A DNA stretch of 64,000 bases from Sphingobacteriales bacterium 44-15 (lineage in GTDB: Bacteria > Bacteroidota > Bacteroidia > Chitinophagales > Chitinophagaceae). Location: assembly GCA_001899685.1 (NCBI GenBank), contig MKWG01000027.1:20423-84422 (forward strand). The letters run 5' to 3'. The notes under the pieces were generated by a model. It worked only from the letters and a program-made list of their open reading frames with translations, made no database searches and was not told the DNA's origin. A program made the position numbers and the translations under genes. Shown here in pieces: positions 7,587 to 13,842 of this stretch (position 1 is its first letter; the number at the start of each line of letters is the position of its first letter).

Positions 7587-7940
7587 ATGTCAACAATAGC
7601 AACAAGGCAATCACTTCAAGATATTCAATTGCCAGCATTAGAAGGAATTTATAAAAGAATAGGGTTTTCCGTAGATGAAGTATTTAACGGACTTTGGGAA
7701 AATGGGTGGATAATATTAAAAGAAGAGGCAGAAAGTGGATGTGAAAGTGAAAGTAAAAGTATAATTAAGCAAGTTGAGTATAATCTGCTGCATACGTTTG
7801 AAAACTTAAAAGAAGCTGCAAGGAGTTCAATTAAATCAGGTAAACAAACTACTGCCAGAGACTATTTCAGAATGAAAGTGGAAGCTATGATAATGGATTG
7901 TGTAGAGGAGTTAGATGGAGGGGTATTTAAAACAATTTAA
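7587..7940 (+). CDS. Hypothetical phage protein, 117 aa
   Basis: This is a soluble, mostly helical and acidic protein with no family recognised. Features visible are an amphipathic N-terminus (RQSLQDIQLPALEGIYKRIG), a Ser/Glu/Lys-rich mid part and a C-terminal helix with two acidic clusters. It starts at an ATG without a clear Shine-Dalgarno sequence, as is normal for the phylum. It is followed 32 bases later by another hypothetical gene and may share its transcript, ending at the 8386 terminator. Confidence 0.6.
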   Translation: MSTIATRQSLQDIQLPALEGIYKRIGFSVDEVFNGLWENGWIILKEEAESGCESESKSIIKQVEYNLLHTFENLKEAARSSIKSGKQTTARDYFRMKVEAMIMDCVEELDGGVFKTI

Positions 7941-7972
7941 TTAACCTGCCCTTATGGGCGTAAAACATTAAT

Positions 7973-8368
7973 ATGAGTTATACCCAAATCTTAGAATTTT
8001 TAAAAAGTCAAAACCTGAATACTTTAATATCTTCTTTAGAGATTGAGCCTAAATTAAGTCCACTTAGTGAAGAGAATAAAGAATATTTAATGAAAGATTT
8101 CCCGGAAGTGTTTAGCGTTATCTTTTTGCAAGATATAAAACAGCCACATATATGGCAGGATGATAAAGGGTATTGTTATTGGTGGGCTGCTTTTCTGGGG
8201 GATAGCAAAAACGAATGTATAATAAGGTCTAAAAAAGATATCATCTACAATAGCGCTCATAAAGGTGTTTACATCAGTAAAAACAACCTCACCGGGATTT
8301 TTAAAACATATAATACTTGCGCACAAAGTAAGATAAGCTTTTTATGTTTTACGGTGGATGCAGCTTAA
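7973..8368 (+). CDS. Hypothetical phage protein, 131 aa
   Basis: The function is not recognised. The first 40 residues look helical (FLKSQNLNTLISSLEIE). A central aromatic motif (PHIWQDDKGYCYWWAAFLG, about 59-77) and two later cysteines suggest a compact alpha/beta fold. It is the last gene of the short 7587-8368 pair and is followed by a strong terminator, so it ends a transcription unit convergent with mom. Confidence 0.6.
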   Translation: MSYTQILEFLKSQNLNTLISSLEIEPKLSPLSEENKEYLMKDFPEVFSVIFLQDIKQPHIWQDDKGYCYWWAAFLGDSKNECIIRSKKDIIYNSAHKGVYISKNNLTGIFKTYNTCAQSKISFLCFTVDAA

Positions 8369-8385
8369 TAGGCACTAATTTTATT

Positions 8386-8437
8386 AGCCTCAGCCCCAGC
8401 GCTGAGGCTTTTTCATGCCCGGCAATTAGCCGGGTTT
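8386..8437 (+). terminator. Two tandem hairpins between convergent genes
   Basis: The first hairpin, AGCCTCAGC/GCTGAGGCT (8386-8409, 6-base loop), is followed by a T run and is a good plus-strand terminator. The second, CCCGGC-AATTA-GCCGGG (8418-8434), belongs to a 21-base stretch at 8417-8437 that recurs identically at 14398-14418 after the lipoprotein gene. Confidence 0.85.
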
Positions 8438-8483
8438 ATCTTCAGCCAAATGTGCCTCAAATTATACACTTATGGCTGAAGAT
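8438..8483 (-). terminator. 11-bp inverted repeat after mom
   Basis: ATCTTCAGCCA (8438-8448) and TGGCTGAAGAT (8473-8483) are perfect inverted repeats around a 24-base loop, starting 3 bases beyond the mom stop codon. They lack a clear T run. The element may protect the 3' end of the mom mRNA or weakly terminate it. Confidence 0.5.
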
Positions 8484-8485
8484 AA

Positions 8486-9320
8486 TCAGGCGCAAAGTTT
8501 CTCCACCCATTTATTTTTCTGCTGTTCTTTTATAGTGCGGTTTGCTTCCTTCTCATTACCTGTTAGCTTAATAAGGTAATCATAAAGGATGTCCCGGTTT
8601 TCGCACTGTTTGAGTGCATTTGCCAATGCTGCAGCACGGGCAATTTGTGCTAATGGTGGCACATAGTCTGCAATCAGTTGCTCCCCAACCCTCTCCTTCG
8701 GATAGGGTAACTCCTTTAGTTTAATATTCTTCTTTGCCCGCTTACAAAGAGGATATAGATAACGGTAAGTTCTTACTTCGAATGTTTGCAATACCCCTTC
8801 TGCATGCAGAACATTACGCCAGATCATACCACGGGGATTTGCAGTATTGGTAAATTGTGTGTTATGGTAGATCTCACCTGTTTCTACATGCTTTTGGAAT
8901 AGTGTTTTGGAGAAGCCATAATATGAAAAATTTGCAGCTTGGTAAGTAGTGCCTACACCCAGGCGACCATCGGCAAAGCTCTGCACCAACTCAAAACCAC
9001 GTTCACGAAGTATTTTAAACGACCGGGATAAAAGCCAAGTTTCAGTGTTGGTCTTTAATCTATCATCTATCCACAACCGGTTAAGCTCAATACAACTTTC
9101 ACCCGGTGTATTTGTAATGCTGTGCCACGCCTTATGGTTCATCGCATTACCAAACACTGCACACCCTAACAGTTGCCCCCCCCCCGTCCATTATTCCAAC
9201 ATTGAGCGCACCAAAAGCAAAATTCCATTTGTGGGAATAATGATTCTTTAGCATCATCTCCTTTGCCAGTTCTTTTTCTATAGGATAAGTGTTTAGGTCA
9301 GCAAAATTTTGATATTCCAT
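8486..9320 (-). pseudogene. Mom-family DNA modification gene, out of frame at a G10 tract
   Basis: Phage Mu Mom converts DNA adenine to a methylcarbamoyl derivative that blocks restriction. The gene starts at ATG 9318-9320 (opening MEYQNFADLN), then HYSHKW and a strand LNVGIMD. It hits ten G residues at 9176-9185 and shifts to a stop a few codons later. With nine G residues it would read through a Gly run into LLGCAVFGNAMNHK and a 277-residue protein. The downstream part has ELNRLWIDDRL, LLSRSFKILRERG and SFADGRLGVGTTYQAANF, the acyltransferase-like core typical of Mom relatives. Either slipped-strand phase variation (OFF state) or a sequencing error explains the shift. An internal GTG at 9155-9157 could only give a truncated product. 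Confidence 0.85.
9176..9185. repeat. Homopolymer tract of ten G (minus strand) inside mom
   Basis: Ten consecutive C on the plus strand lie within an AT-rich gene, at codons about 48-51 of mom, in a predicted turn between two beta strands where Gly number should not matter. Nine residues restore the frame. No other tract of this length was noticed in the window. Confidence 0.95.
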
Positions 9321-9336
9321 TTTAAGTGGTTTGAGT

Positions 9337-9364
9337 AAAAAACCAGTCGTAGATACGACCGGTT
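9337..9364 (-). terminator. Intrinsic terminator between the TerS unit and mom
   Basis: On the minus strand, AACCGGTCGTA pairs with TACGACTGGTT (one mismatch, TC loop), directly followed by T residues. It lies 17 bases upstream of the mom start codon. Transcripts from the small-terminase operon should stop here unless read-through occurs, which would couple mom to late expression. Confidence 0.85.
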
Positions 9365-9401
9365 ATTATGTCAGAAAAAAAAACAAAAAAGAAAAAGGTA
9401 A

Positions 9402-9478
9402 AAGAAACCACCCCCTAACCGTGCCTTCGCACCATATCCTTTTCAGGACATCCGCGTTTCCGCGCCTGGTGGTTTCTT
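9402..9478 (-). ncRNA. Compact multi-hairpin RNA element overlapping the TerS stop
   Basis: On the minus strand an 11-bp closing stem (AAGAAACCACC at 9468-9478 with GGTGGTTTCTT at 9402-9412) encloses three hairpins: CGCG-GAAA-CGCG with a GNRA tetraloop, ATGTCC-TGAAAA-GGATAT (one G-U pair), and GTGC-GAAG-GCAC. A U-rich stretch and then the 9337-9364 terminator follow. The first stem strand begins at the TAA of the upstream gene. This could be a cis-acting 3' UTR structure, a processed small RNA, or an element controlling mom. It does not match a ribozyme or riboswitch that I recognise. Confidence 0.6.
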
Positions 9479-10130
9479 AGTTTATTATCTCAGCCTCTCC
9501 ATCTTCGGAAAGATTTATTTCATTTTTTATTATCTCAGTCGCAACGAAGGGATGATCTCCATTATCTATCCGGGCTATCTCTAACAACTCTATCAGCGCA
9601 ATTAGTTGCTCATCAGTCAGCCGGGAAAAATCGTATACATTTTTCTTTGCCTCATCCTCTATTCTCTTCTGCCTGTTTGTGATTTCGTTGTACAGCTTAA
9701 CCCCGGTAACAGCTACCTTTAAATCTTGCTTTTGATTTATCAGTCCCGCCAGAACACTGTCTACATGCTCATCATTCAGGGACTTAGCACTGAGTTGTGC
9801 ATTGATTAGGAGAAGTATATCCGGGTTACCAAGCAGACGATTAGCAATCGCTTTAGCTCTCTCCCGTTGGCGTTTAATCGAAAGATTTAAACCGTACACA
9901 TCAGCGACCGTACTCAATCCATCTCCGGCAAACTCCTCGAAATACAATTCCGTGAACCTGATTTCTTCAGGTTGTAGCTTTAGAGCTTCCCCGACGTGCT
10001 GTATAGTGGTCTCACCATTGCGGAGCATTTCCGTTAACCTCTCTTTAGTTAGGTTTTCCGGCAACGGTTTGAAATCTTCCGCAGATAATAGATTATCGTC
10101 TACGGTTTCCATTCCGTTTGTGTGGTTCAT
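9477..10130 (-). CDS. Probable phage terminase small subunit
   Basis: This 217-residue protein has an N-terminal acidic region, then a helical DNA-binding-like segment (TELYFEEFAGDGLSTVADVYG, about 61-80; KRQRERAKAIANRLLGNPDI, about 87-106). It next has the pattern of a small-terminase oligomerisation region, with HVDSVLAGLINQKQDLKVA and VKLYNEITNRQKRIEDE at about 123-160. The order helix-turn-helix, 'NPDI' and then 'L..LI.Q..D...A....K..NE' resembles terminase small subunits of Bacteroidota phages. It overlaps the upstream gene by 38 bases. It is separated from the large subunit by about 8.6 kb of accessory genes. Alternatively it could be another late DNA-binding protein. Confidence 0.55.
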   Translation of the reverse strand: MNHTNGMETVDDNLLSAEDFKPLPENLTKERLTEMLRNGETTIQHVGEALKLQPEEIRFTELYFEEFAGDGLSTVADVYGLNLSIKRQRERAKAIANRLLGNPDILLLINAQLSAKSLNDEHVDSVLAGLINQKQDLKVAVTGVKLYNEITNRQKRIEDEAKKNVYDFSRLTDEQLIALIELLEIARIDNGDHPFVATEIIKNEINLSEDGEAEIIN

Positions 10131-10533
10131 TTTGAATTACCTTTTTCTTATTAGGGTCTTCAGTGTCCGCAATTGTTACCGCAACAAAAGTTTTATCGCT
10201 TTGGTCTTGCAATGATTTGATGATTTGCTGGTCAACTTCTTTTTGAGCTTCCTCTAAGTCTGGCACTTCTTCAGTCTTTGCCGCTGAAAGGATTTCCTCC
10301 CTTTCTTCATACTGCTTTAGTGCCTTATTAAGGACAGAAAGTAAATTATCAATGCAAACACCACATGAAAGATTATGCACCCTACCTGTAATCAGTGTGT
10401 ATATTTTACCGGCTTTTTTCTTCCAGGTTTCGTCTAAGCCAGAAGCGTATCCGCTTTGCATCCAGGATTTGATTTGCTGTCTTTTTTCAGAAAGCAAATC
10501 ATATTGATCTTTTGAAATAGTATAGTTTCCCAT
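10093..10533 (-). CDS. Hypothetical phage protein upstream of TerS
   Basis: This 146-residue protein starts at the ATG at 10531-10533; a TTG at 10551 is a less likely alternative. The N-terminal half has SKDQYDLLSEKRQQIKSWM and LSCGVCIDNLLSVLNKALKQ, and the middle is acidic and coiled-coil-like. The C-terminal 38 bases overlap the next gene in another frame, indicating translational coupling. No family was recognised, and a structural or packaging accessory role is only suggested by the operon. Confidence 0.6.
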   Translation of the reverse strand: MGNYTISKDQYDLLSEKRQQIKSWMQSGYASGLDETWKKKAGKIYTLITGRVHNLSCGVCIDNLLSVLNKALKQYEEREEILSAAKTEEVPDLEEAQKEVDQQIIKSLQDQSDKTFVAVTIADTEDPNKKKVIQNEPHKRNGNRRR

Positions 10534-10632
10534 ATCCTTATTTATACGCAAATATTTTTTCCGGTCAGGTTACATTGCTATTACATCTAATTAACTCCAC
10601 ACGAATAAATTAACTGTACACATTTGGCGAAC

Positions 10633-10656
10633 TATCACAGTATTTTGTGATACTGT
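10633..10656. promoter_or_regulatory. Two overlapping inverted repeats in the divergent gap
   Basis: TATCACA/TGTGATA (10633-10639 and 10646-10652) and ACAGTAT/ATACTGT (10637-10643 and 10650-10656) share bases, so as RNA only one hairpin can form at a time; as DNA they form a dyad operator. The site lies between the minus-strand late unit (start 10533) and the plus-strand unit (start 10758), the natural place for a regulator of both. Confidence 0.55.
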
Positions 10657-10757
10657 TGCCACATTTAATTAACATTATTAATTTTGTTTTTACTTGTAAG
10701 ACATGATAATCCCCTGGATGTTTTTACATCCGGGGTCTTTTTAAACTACAAAAAAGA

Positions 10758-11468
10758 ATGAATGAGAAAGAGTTAAGCATTTACAACAGACCTGCCATTT
10801 CCACTATCACAATACCGAAAGATGAATATGAAAAGCTCCTAAAAAATCAGAAAAAAGTAGGTGTTATCCAACATGCTTTTAAAAGGTTCGAGAGCATTGA
10901 AGGCGAAATATGGGAAGAAATACCAGGCGCATGCAGCTACGAAGTTAGCAACCTGGGACGGCTTCGCAAGTGCTACCGGGATAGATATAATACTTACTTC
11001 GTTAGTGTTGTTCCGGTGAGGGTTAATAAGGATGGATACATGCGGAAGAGGTTGTACCTGGGGGACGGACTGACGAAGGAGATATACCTGCATAAAGTAG
11101 TTGCTGAAGCATTCGTACCGAGGGCAGAGAGCATGAGGAACTGGATACCTTACCATATTAACGGGGATAATGCAGATTGTCGGGCGTCTAATCTCGGATG
11201 GAGACCCAAAAAAATTCCAGAAAGGCAAACAGGTAGACTGAAAGTGATTGAGTTTATTTCCAAAGTAAACGGGGAAATTAAACAACGCAGAGCCAAACTG
11301 AGTATCGGAGATATTGAAGAGATAGGACGGTTATTGAAACTAAAAAAACTAACACAAAGGCAAATAGCACATCGCTTTAATGTTTCTCAAACTTTGATAA
11401 GCCGAATTAAAAAGCAGGGAATAAGATTTGTAAACGGCAAAGCAATACCCTACCAACGTTTCCTGTAG
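10758..11468 (+). CDS. NUMOD4/HNH homing endonuclease with C-terminal HTH
   Basis: This 236-residue protein has a NUMOD4 motif at about 50-70 (EIWEEIPGACSYEVSNLGRLR in part), followed by an HNH core with LHKVVAEAFVP and YHINGDNADCRASNLGW at about 112-149, and a C-terminal HTH at about 193-219 (LTQRQIAHRFNVSQTLISRIK in part). This is the standard layout of free-standing phage HNH homing endonucleases with a DNA-binding tail. Its stop is 2 bases before the sigma-like gene, suggesting one operon. The -7/-33 signals are not obvious. Confidence 0.88.
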   Translation: MNEKELSIYNRPAISTITIPKDEYEKLLKNQKKVGVIQHAFKRFESIEGEIWEEIPGACSYEVSNLGRLRKCYRDRYNTYFVSVVPVRVNKDGYMRKRLYLGDGLTKEIYLHKVVAEAFVPRAESMRNWIPYHINGDNADCRASNLGWRPKKIPERQTGRLKVIEFISKVNGEIKQRRAKLSIGDIEEIGRLLKLKKLTQRQIAHRFNVSQTLISRIKKQGIRFVNGKAIPYQRFL

Positions 11469-11470
11469 AG

Positions 11471-12061
11471 ATGAAAGAGAAAATAATATCAGACCTATAT
11501 AATAATAAAGAACTAAAGCGAAGAGTAAATAAACTGTGTGGCAAAAGAAAGATCATTGCAGATGAGCTCTTCTCTGAAATCTTTGTCCGGTTACTAAGTA
11601 AAAGTGATGAATATATATTCCAGCACCACCAGCGGGGAACCTTAGTAGCGGCGGCGACTGTAATTGCCAGGAATATTCTCTTTCAAAAAAATTCTGAATT
11701 TGAAAAAACTGTTTTAAAGCCATATTTCAAAAAAGCTCGGAACCTCTATTCAGGGGAAGAAAGGGAAACTGATCTACTGGAAGAAATTCCCGAGGAACAG
11801 GAGGATAATGTAATGAATGATCTGTCAAAAGCACTAAATGAAGAGTTGCCAAAAATTCACTATCACAGAAAATATCTAATCACTGAGCTACTAAGGCAAT
11901 CAAAGTTTGATGATAATAAAGGCAAGTGGAAACACGCAACAATAAAACAGATAAGCGAAAATCCGACCAGATACAGATATAACACTGAAAGTATCAATAA
12001 GGCAAAAGATGAATTACGGGAACGTATAACTGAAAATTTAAAAAGTAAACGTCATGTTTGA
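11471..12061 (+). CDS. Phage sigma-factor-like protein
   Basis: This 196-residue protein has a region-2-like section with ADELFSEIFVRLLSKSDEYI, then TLVAAATVIARNILFQKN (about 56-73), the usual place of the core-binding and -10-melting helices. Its C-terminal part has TIKQISENPTRYRYNTESI followed by NKAKDELRERI, like region 4 of small sigma factors. Similar divergent sigma-like proteins drive late or middle transcription in phages. It lies between the HNH gene (2-base gap) and an unknown gene that overlaps its end by 8 bases. Sigma function is by pattern only. Confidence 0.6.
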   Translation: MKEKIISDLYNNKELKRRVNKLCGKRKIIADELFSEIFVRLLSKSDEYIFQHHQRGTLVAAATVIARNILFQKNSEFEKTVLKPYFKKARNLYSGEERETDLLEEIPEEQEDNVMNDLSKALNEELPKIHYHRKYLITELLRQSKFDDNKGKWKHATIKQISENPTRYRYNTESINKAKDELRERITENLKSKRHV

Positions 12062-12398
12062 GAATATAAGAATGAACGACAATTGGATATCTTCTGTAGA
12101 TATCGGGAAGATGAATCGTTTTAAGTTTAAACAGGGATTCGATTTTTCTTTTGTGTTGAAAGATGAAACTCAAACCAGGGATATACTCCTTATTAGAGTA
12201 AAGTTTAAACAAAAAAAAGTTGATCAAATACTTAATAATTATGCTTCAGTGAATAAGGACGGAGAACTACTTTTCCCGGTTGATCTACCGGCTGATAAAC
12301 TTTTTGAGCTTTCCCTATTTGGAGATGATGGGGAAAAAGATGCAACGCCTGAACGCCCAAAGTTTTCCGAACAAAAATTCTCAGGATTTTCAAATTAA
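12054..12398 (+). CDS. Hypothetical phage protein, 114 aa
   Basis: It overlaps the end of the sigma-like gene by 8 bases, which indicates coupling. The first 80 residues alternate in a beta-rich pattern (RFKFKQGFDFSFVLKDE, RDILLIRVKFKQKK), and the C-terminal 30 residues are charged and disordered (GEKDATPERPKFSEQKF). No family was recognised. Confidence 0.6.
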   Translation: MFENIRMNDNWISSVDIGKMNRFKFKQGFDFSFVLKDETQTRDILLIRVKFKQKKVDQILNNYASVNKDGELLFPVDLPADKLFELSLFGDDGEKDATPERPKFSEQKFSGFSN

Positions 12399-12412
12399 TA
12401 AAATATAAAACT

Positions 12413-12610
12413 ATGACCACTCCCTACAGAGGATTTAGAATCCAAGCAGACAAATTAGATAACGGATTTACGGCAATCGCATTGAGAGATAAAAATGGCA
12501 ATTTAATTAAAGCAGAAACCGTAAAAGAGATTCTCCCTGAAGCTGTCTTTGCTACAAAATGTTACATTGATCTATTATTAAGACCCGAAGAAAGCCTGGT
12601 TATCGCATAA
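12413..12610 (+). CDS. Hypothetical phage protein, 65 aa
   Basis: This small alpha/beta protein has a beta hairpin at the start (YRGFRIQADKLDNGFTAIAL) and a helix (EAVFATKCYIDLLL). It begins 14 bases after the previous stop and ends just before a terminator, so it is the last gene of the 10758-12610 unit. The function is unknown. Confidence 0.6.
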   Translation: MTTPYRGFRIQADKLDNGFTAIALRDKNGNLIKAETVKEILPEAVFATKCYIDLLLRPEESLVIA

Positions 12611-12643
12611 TCTCTGCAAAACGGAAGCAAGAATTTCAATAAA

Positions 12644-12670
12644 AAAGGGAGCTACATAATAGCCCCCTTT
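12644..12670 (+). terminator. Intrinsic terminator
   Basis: AAAGGGAGCTA pairs with TAGCCCCCTTT (one mismatch) across a CATAA loop, 34 bases after the 12610 stop. The 3' T run is short. Confidence 0.75.
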
Positions 12671-12742
12671 ATCCCTAAATCCTTAAACTCAACGTTGCAG
12701 TTGATGTGAAAGAACAGTCTCAAGATACTATTTAATTTCAAA

Positions 12743-12994
12743 ATGAAATACACAAGTTTTACAGTAAAGAGAAACAAAAAGAATCCAGGTAGCTATAAAG
12801 TTGAGTTTACCGGTTCTCGTATTGATAGCATGGGAACCTGGGAAAGTTCTGGAACATTTGGGGAACTCATTCTGGTTAATGGATATTTAATACTGATGAA
12901 GTTCATTGCAAAGCCGGTAGCAGTATATAATGATCTTGATCATTTTTGCAGGGTAATAAAAAATGAGTTTGGAATAGCTCCAAGAATTGAATAA
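12743..12994 (+). CDS. Hypothetical phage protein, 83 aa
   Basis: This is a beta-rich small protein (YTSFTVKRNKKNPGSYKVEF and GTFGELILVNGYLILMKF) with a C-terminal helix. It stands between two terminators, so it should have its own promoter in 12671-12742. No family was recognised. Confidence 0.55.
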   Translation: MKYTSFTVKRNKKNPGSYKVEFTGSRIDSMGTWESSGTFGELILVNGYLILMKFIAKPVAVYNDLDHFCRVIKNEFGIAPRIE

Positions 12995-13017
12995 ATTGCC
13001 GTAATAGCCGGAGAAAA

Positions 13018-13054
13018 CAAAAAGCCTTGGAAGTATAATTTTTCCGGGCTTTTC
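13018..13054 (+). terminator. Intrinsic terminator
   Basis: AAAAGCC...GGAA pairs with TTCC...GGCTTTT, with a bulge and an A/T-rich loop, after the 12994 stop. T residues on both sides let it act for the convergent minus-strand gene at 13075 as well. Confidence 0.75.
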
Positions 13055-13074
13055 TATTTGCTATCTACAGCAAA

Positions 13075-13245
13075 CTATTTCTTAACCTTATCAAAGGTAT
13101 CGGCATACTTTACCAGCTTATCCCGTGCAGCTTCAAAACCTCCCATATTGTCCACAATTGACTGCTTAATGAAAACTTGCACCCGTATTTTCACTTCACC
13201 TGCTGGCAGTTCTTTTCTACCGGCTTTTGTTGTTTTCTTTTTCAT
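13075..13245 (-). CDS. Small basic protein, 56 aa, probable regulator
   Basis: The protein starts MKKKTTKAGRKELPAGEVK and continues IRVQVFIKQSIVDNMGG, then a helix FEAARDKLVKYADTF. The basic N-terminus plus strand-helix order is suggestive of a short RHH-type DNA-binding protein. A -7 box TATATTTG (rc of 13250-13257) is only 4 bases from the ATG, so the mRNA may be nearly leaderless. It is divergent from the 13403 gene across a gap with two inverted repeats, the arrangement of a regulatory switch. Confidence 0.6.
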   Translation of the reverse strand: MKKKTTKAGRKELPAGEVKIRVQVFIKQSIVDNMGGFEAARDKLVKYADTFDKVKK

Positions 13246-13270
13246 GTTACAAATATAACATTCTTGCCAT

Positions 13271-13317
13271 CAATTAGTATACCTATTAACGAACTAATTG
13301 TGGTATGTTAAATACCA
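13271..13317. promoter_or_regulatory. Two adjacent inverted repeats in the divergent gap
   Basis: CAATTAGT/ACTAATTG (13271-13278 and 13293-13300, 14-base spacer) is followed at once by TGGTAT/ATACCA (13301-13306 and 13312-13317). They lie between the divergent small genes at 13245 and 13403 and are probable operators. CGAACTA at 13290-13296 also matches a half-site of the 6286-6410 palindromes. Confidence 0.6.
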
Positions 13318-13347
13318 TTAAACTACCGTAAAATGTACATTAATAGG

Positions 13348-13378
13348 TTGTAAAATTAAAACCCTGAGATTATCTTTA
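13348..13378 (+). promoter_or_regulatory. Promoter of the 13403 gene
   Basis: TTG at 13348-13350 and TATCTTTA at 13371-13378 are spaced by 20 bases, close to the Bacteroidota -33/-7 consensus. The start codon is 24 bases downstream. Confidence 0.65.
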
Positions 13379-13402
13379 CATCATCAAACAAACGCAAACA
13401 AA

Positions 13403-13576
13403 ATGACAAGCGAAAAACAAGTAATTCTGACAGCAATCAACTTCAAAGGAGTTGAACAGGTAAAGAGGGAGGCAAAGGAATTGGCTGAAAAATTATTCTG
13501 CTCTGAACAGCATGTTTTAAACATTATCCGCAAAGTAGAAAAGCAACAGATCATTGTTAAACAGGGGTCGAAATAA
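13403..13576 (+). CDS. Small helix-turn-helix-like protein, 57 aa
   Basis: The protein opens MTSEKQVILTAINFKG and contains AKELAEKLFCSEQHVLNIIRK, which fits a helix-turn-helix in which the second helix (SEQHVLNIIRK) would contact DNA; the rest is a basic tail. It is the partner of the divergent 56-residue gene and has a clear promoter. Too short to assign to a family, it may be a Cro/repressor-like or excisionase-like protein. Confidence 0.6.
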   Translation: MTSEKQVILTAINFKGVEQVKREAKELAEKLFCSEQHVLNIIRKVEKQQIIVKQGSK

Positions 13577-13607
13577 GCCCCTTCTTATAAACCCTAAACG
13601 AAAACAA

Positions 13608-13790
13608 ATGCAAGTAGAAACAATTCAGGAAGCTAAGAAAATAGCAAAGAAAACCAGCGAGGGCGGTAATTACGCCTGTGTTATCCTTAGTATGGGCAAA
13701 TACTATGTGGAAACTGAAACGCCCTTTATCAGGTTGCATGAAACCTTAATTGCCGAATATTCGGACGGAGTATTATTAGACAGTGAGTAA
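13608..13790 (+). CDS. Hypothetical phage protein, 60 aa
   Basis: The start at ATG 13608 is preferred over an upstream in-frame codon at 13554 because AACCCTAAAC lies 8 bases before it, as before two other genes here. The protein has an N-terminal helix (QEAKKIAKKTSEGG) and a beta hairpin (YACVILSMGKYYVETE). The function is unknown. Confidence 0.55.
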   Translation: MQVETIQEAKKIAKKTSEGGNYACVILSMGKYYVETETPFIRLHETLIAEYSDGVLLDSE

Positions 13791-13801
13791 TTTTTTAATC
13801 C

Positions 13802-13821
13802 GGGGAGCCTTCGGGCTTCCC
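13802..13821 (+). terminator. GC-rich hairpin with TTCG loop between small genes
   Basis: GGGGAGCC-TTCG-GGCTTCCC has an 8-bp stem with one G-T pair and a stable UUCG-type loop, just after the 13790 stop and 22 bases before the lipoprotein start. No T run follows, so it may stabilise the upstream mRNA or attenuate rather than terminate. Confidence 0.5.
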
Positions 13822-13842
13822 AACCCTAAACAATCAGTACAG

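Noticed and set aside
9402..9478. Hammerhead or HDV-like ribozyme
   Set aside because: The conserved hammerhead CUGANGA and pairing order, and the HDV double pseudoknot, could not be fitted to the sequence.
13058..13258. Plus-strand open frame of 66 residues
   Set aside because: The minus-strand 56-residue frame at 13075-13245 has a better start, promoter and composition; the plus frame is its shadow.
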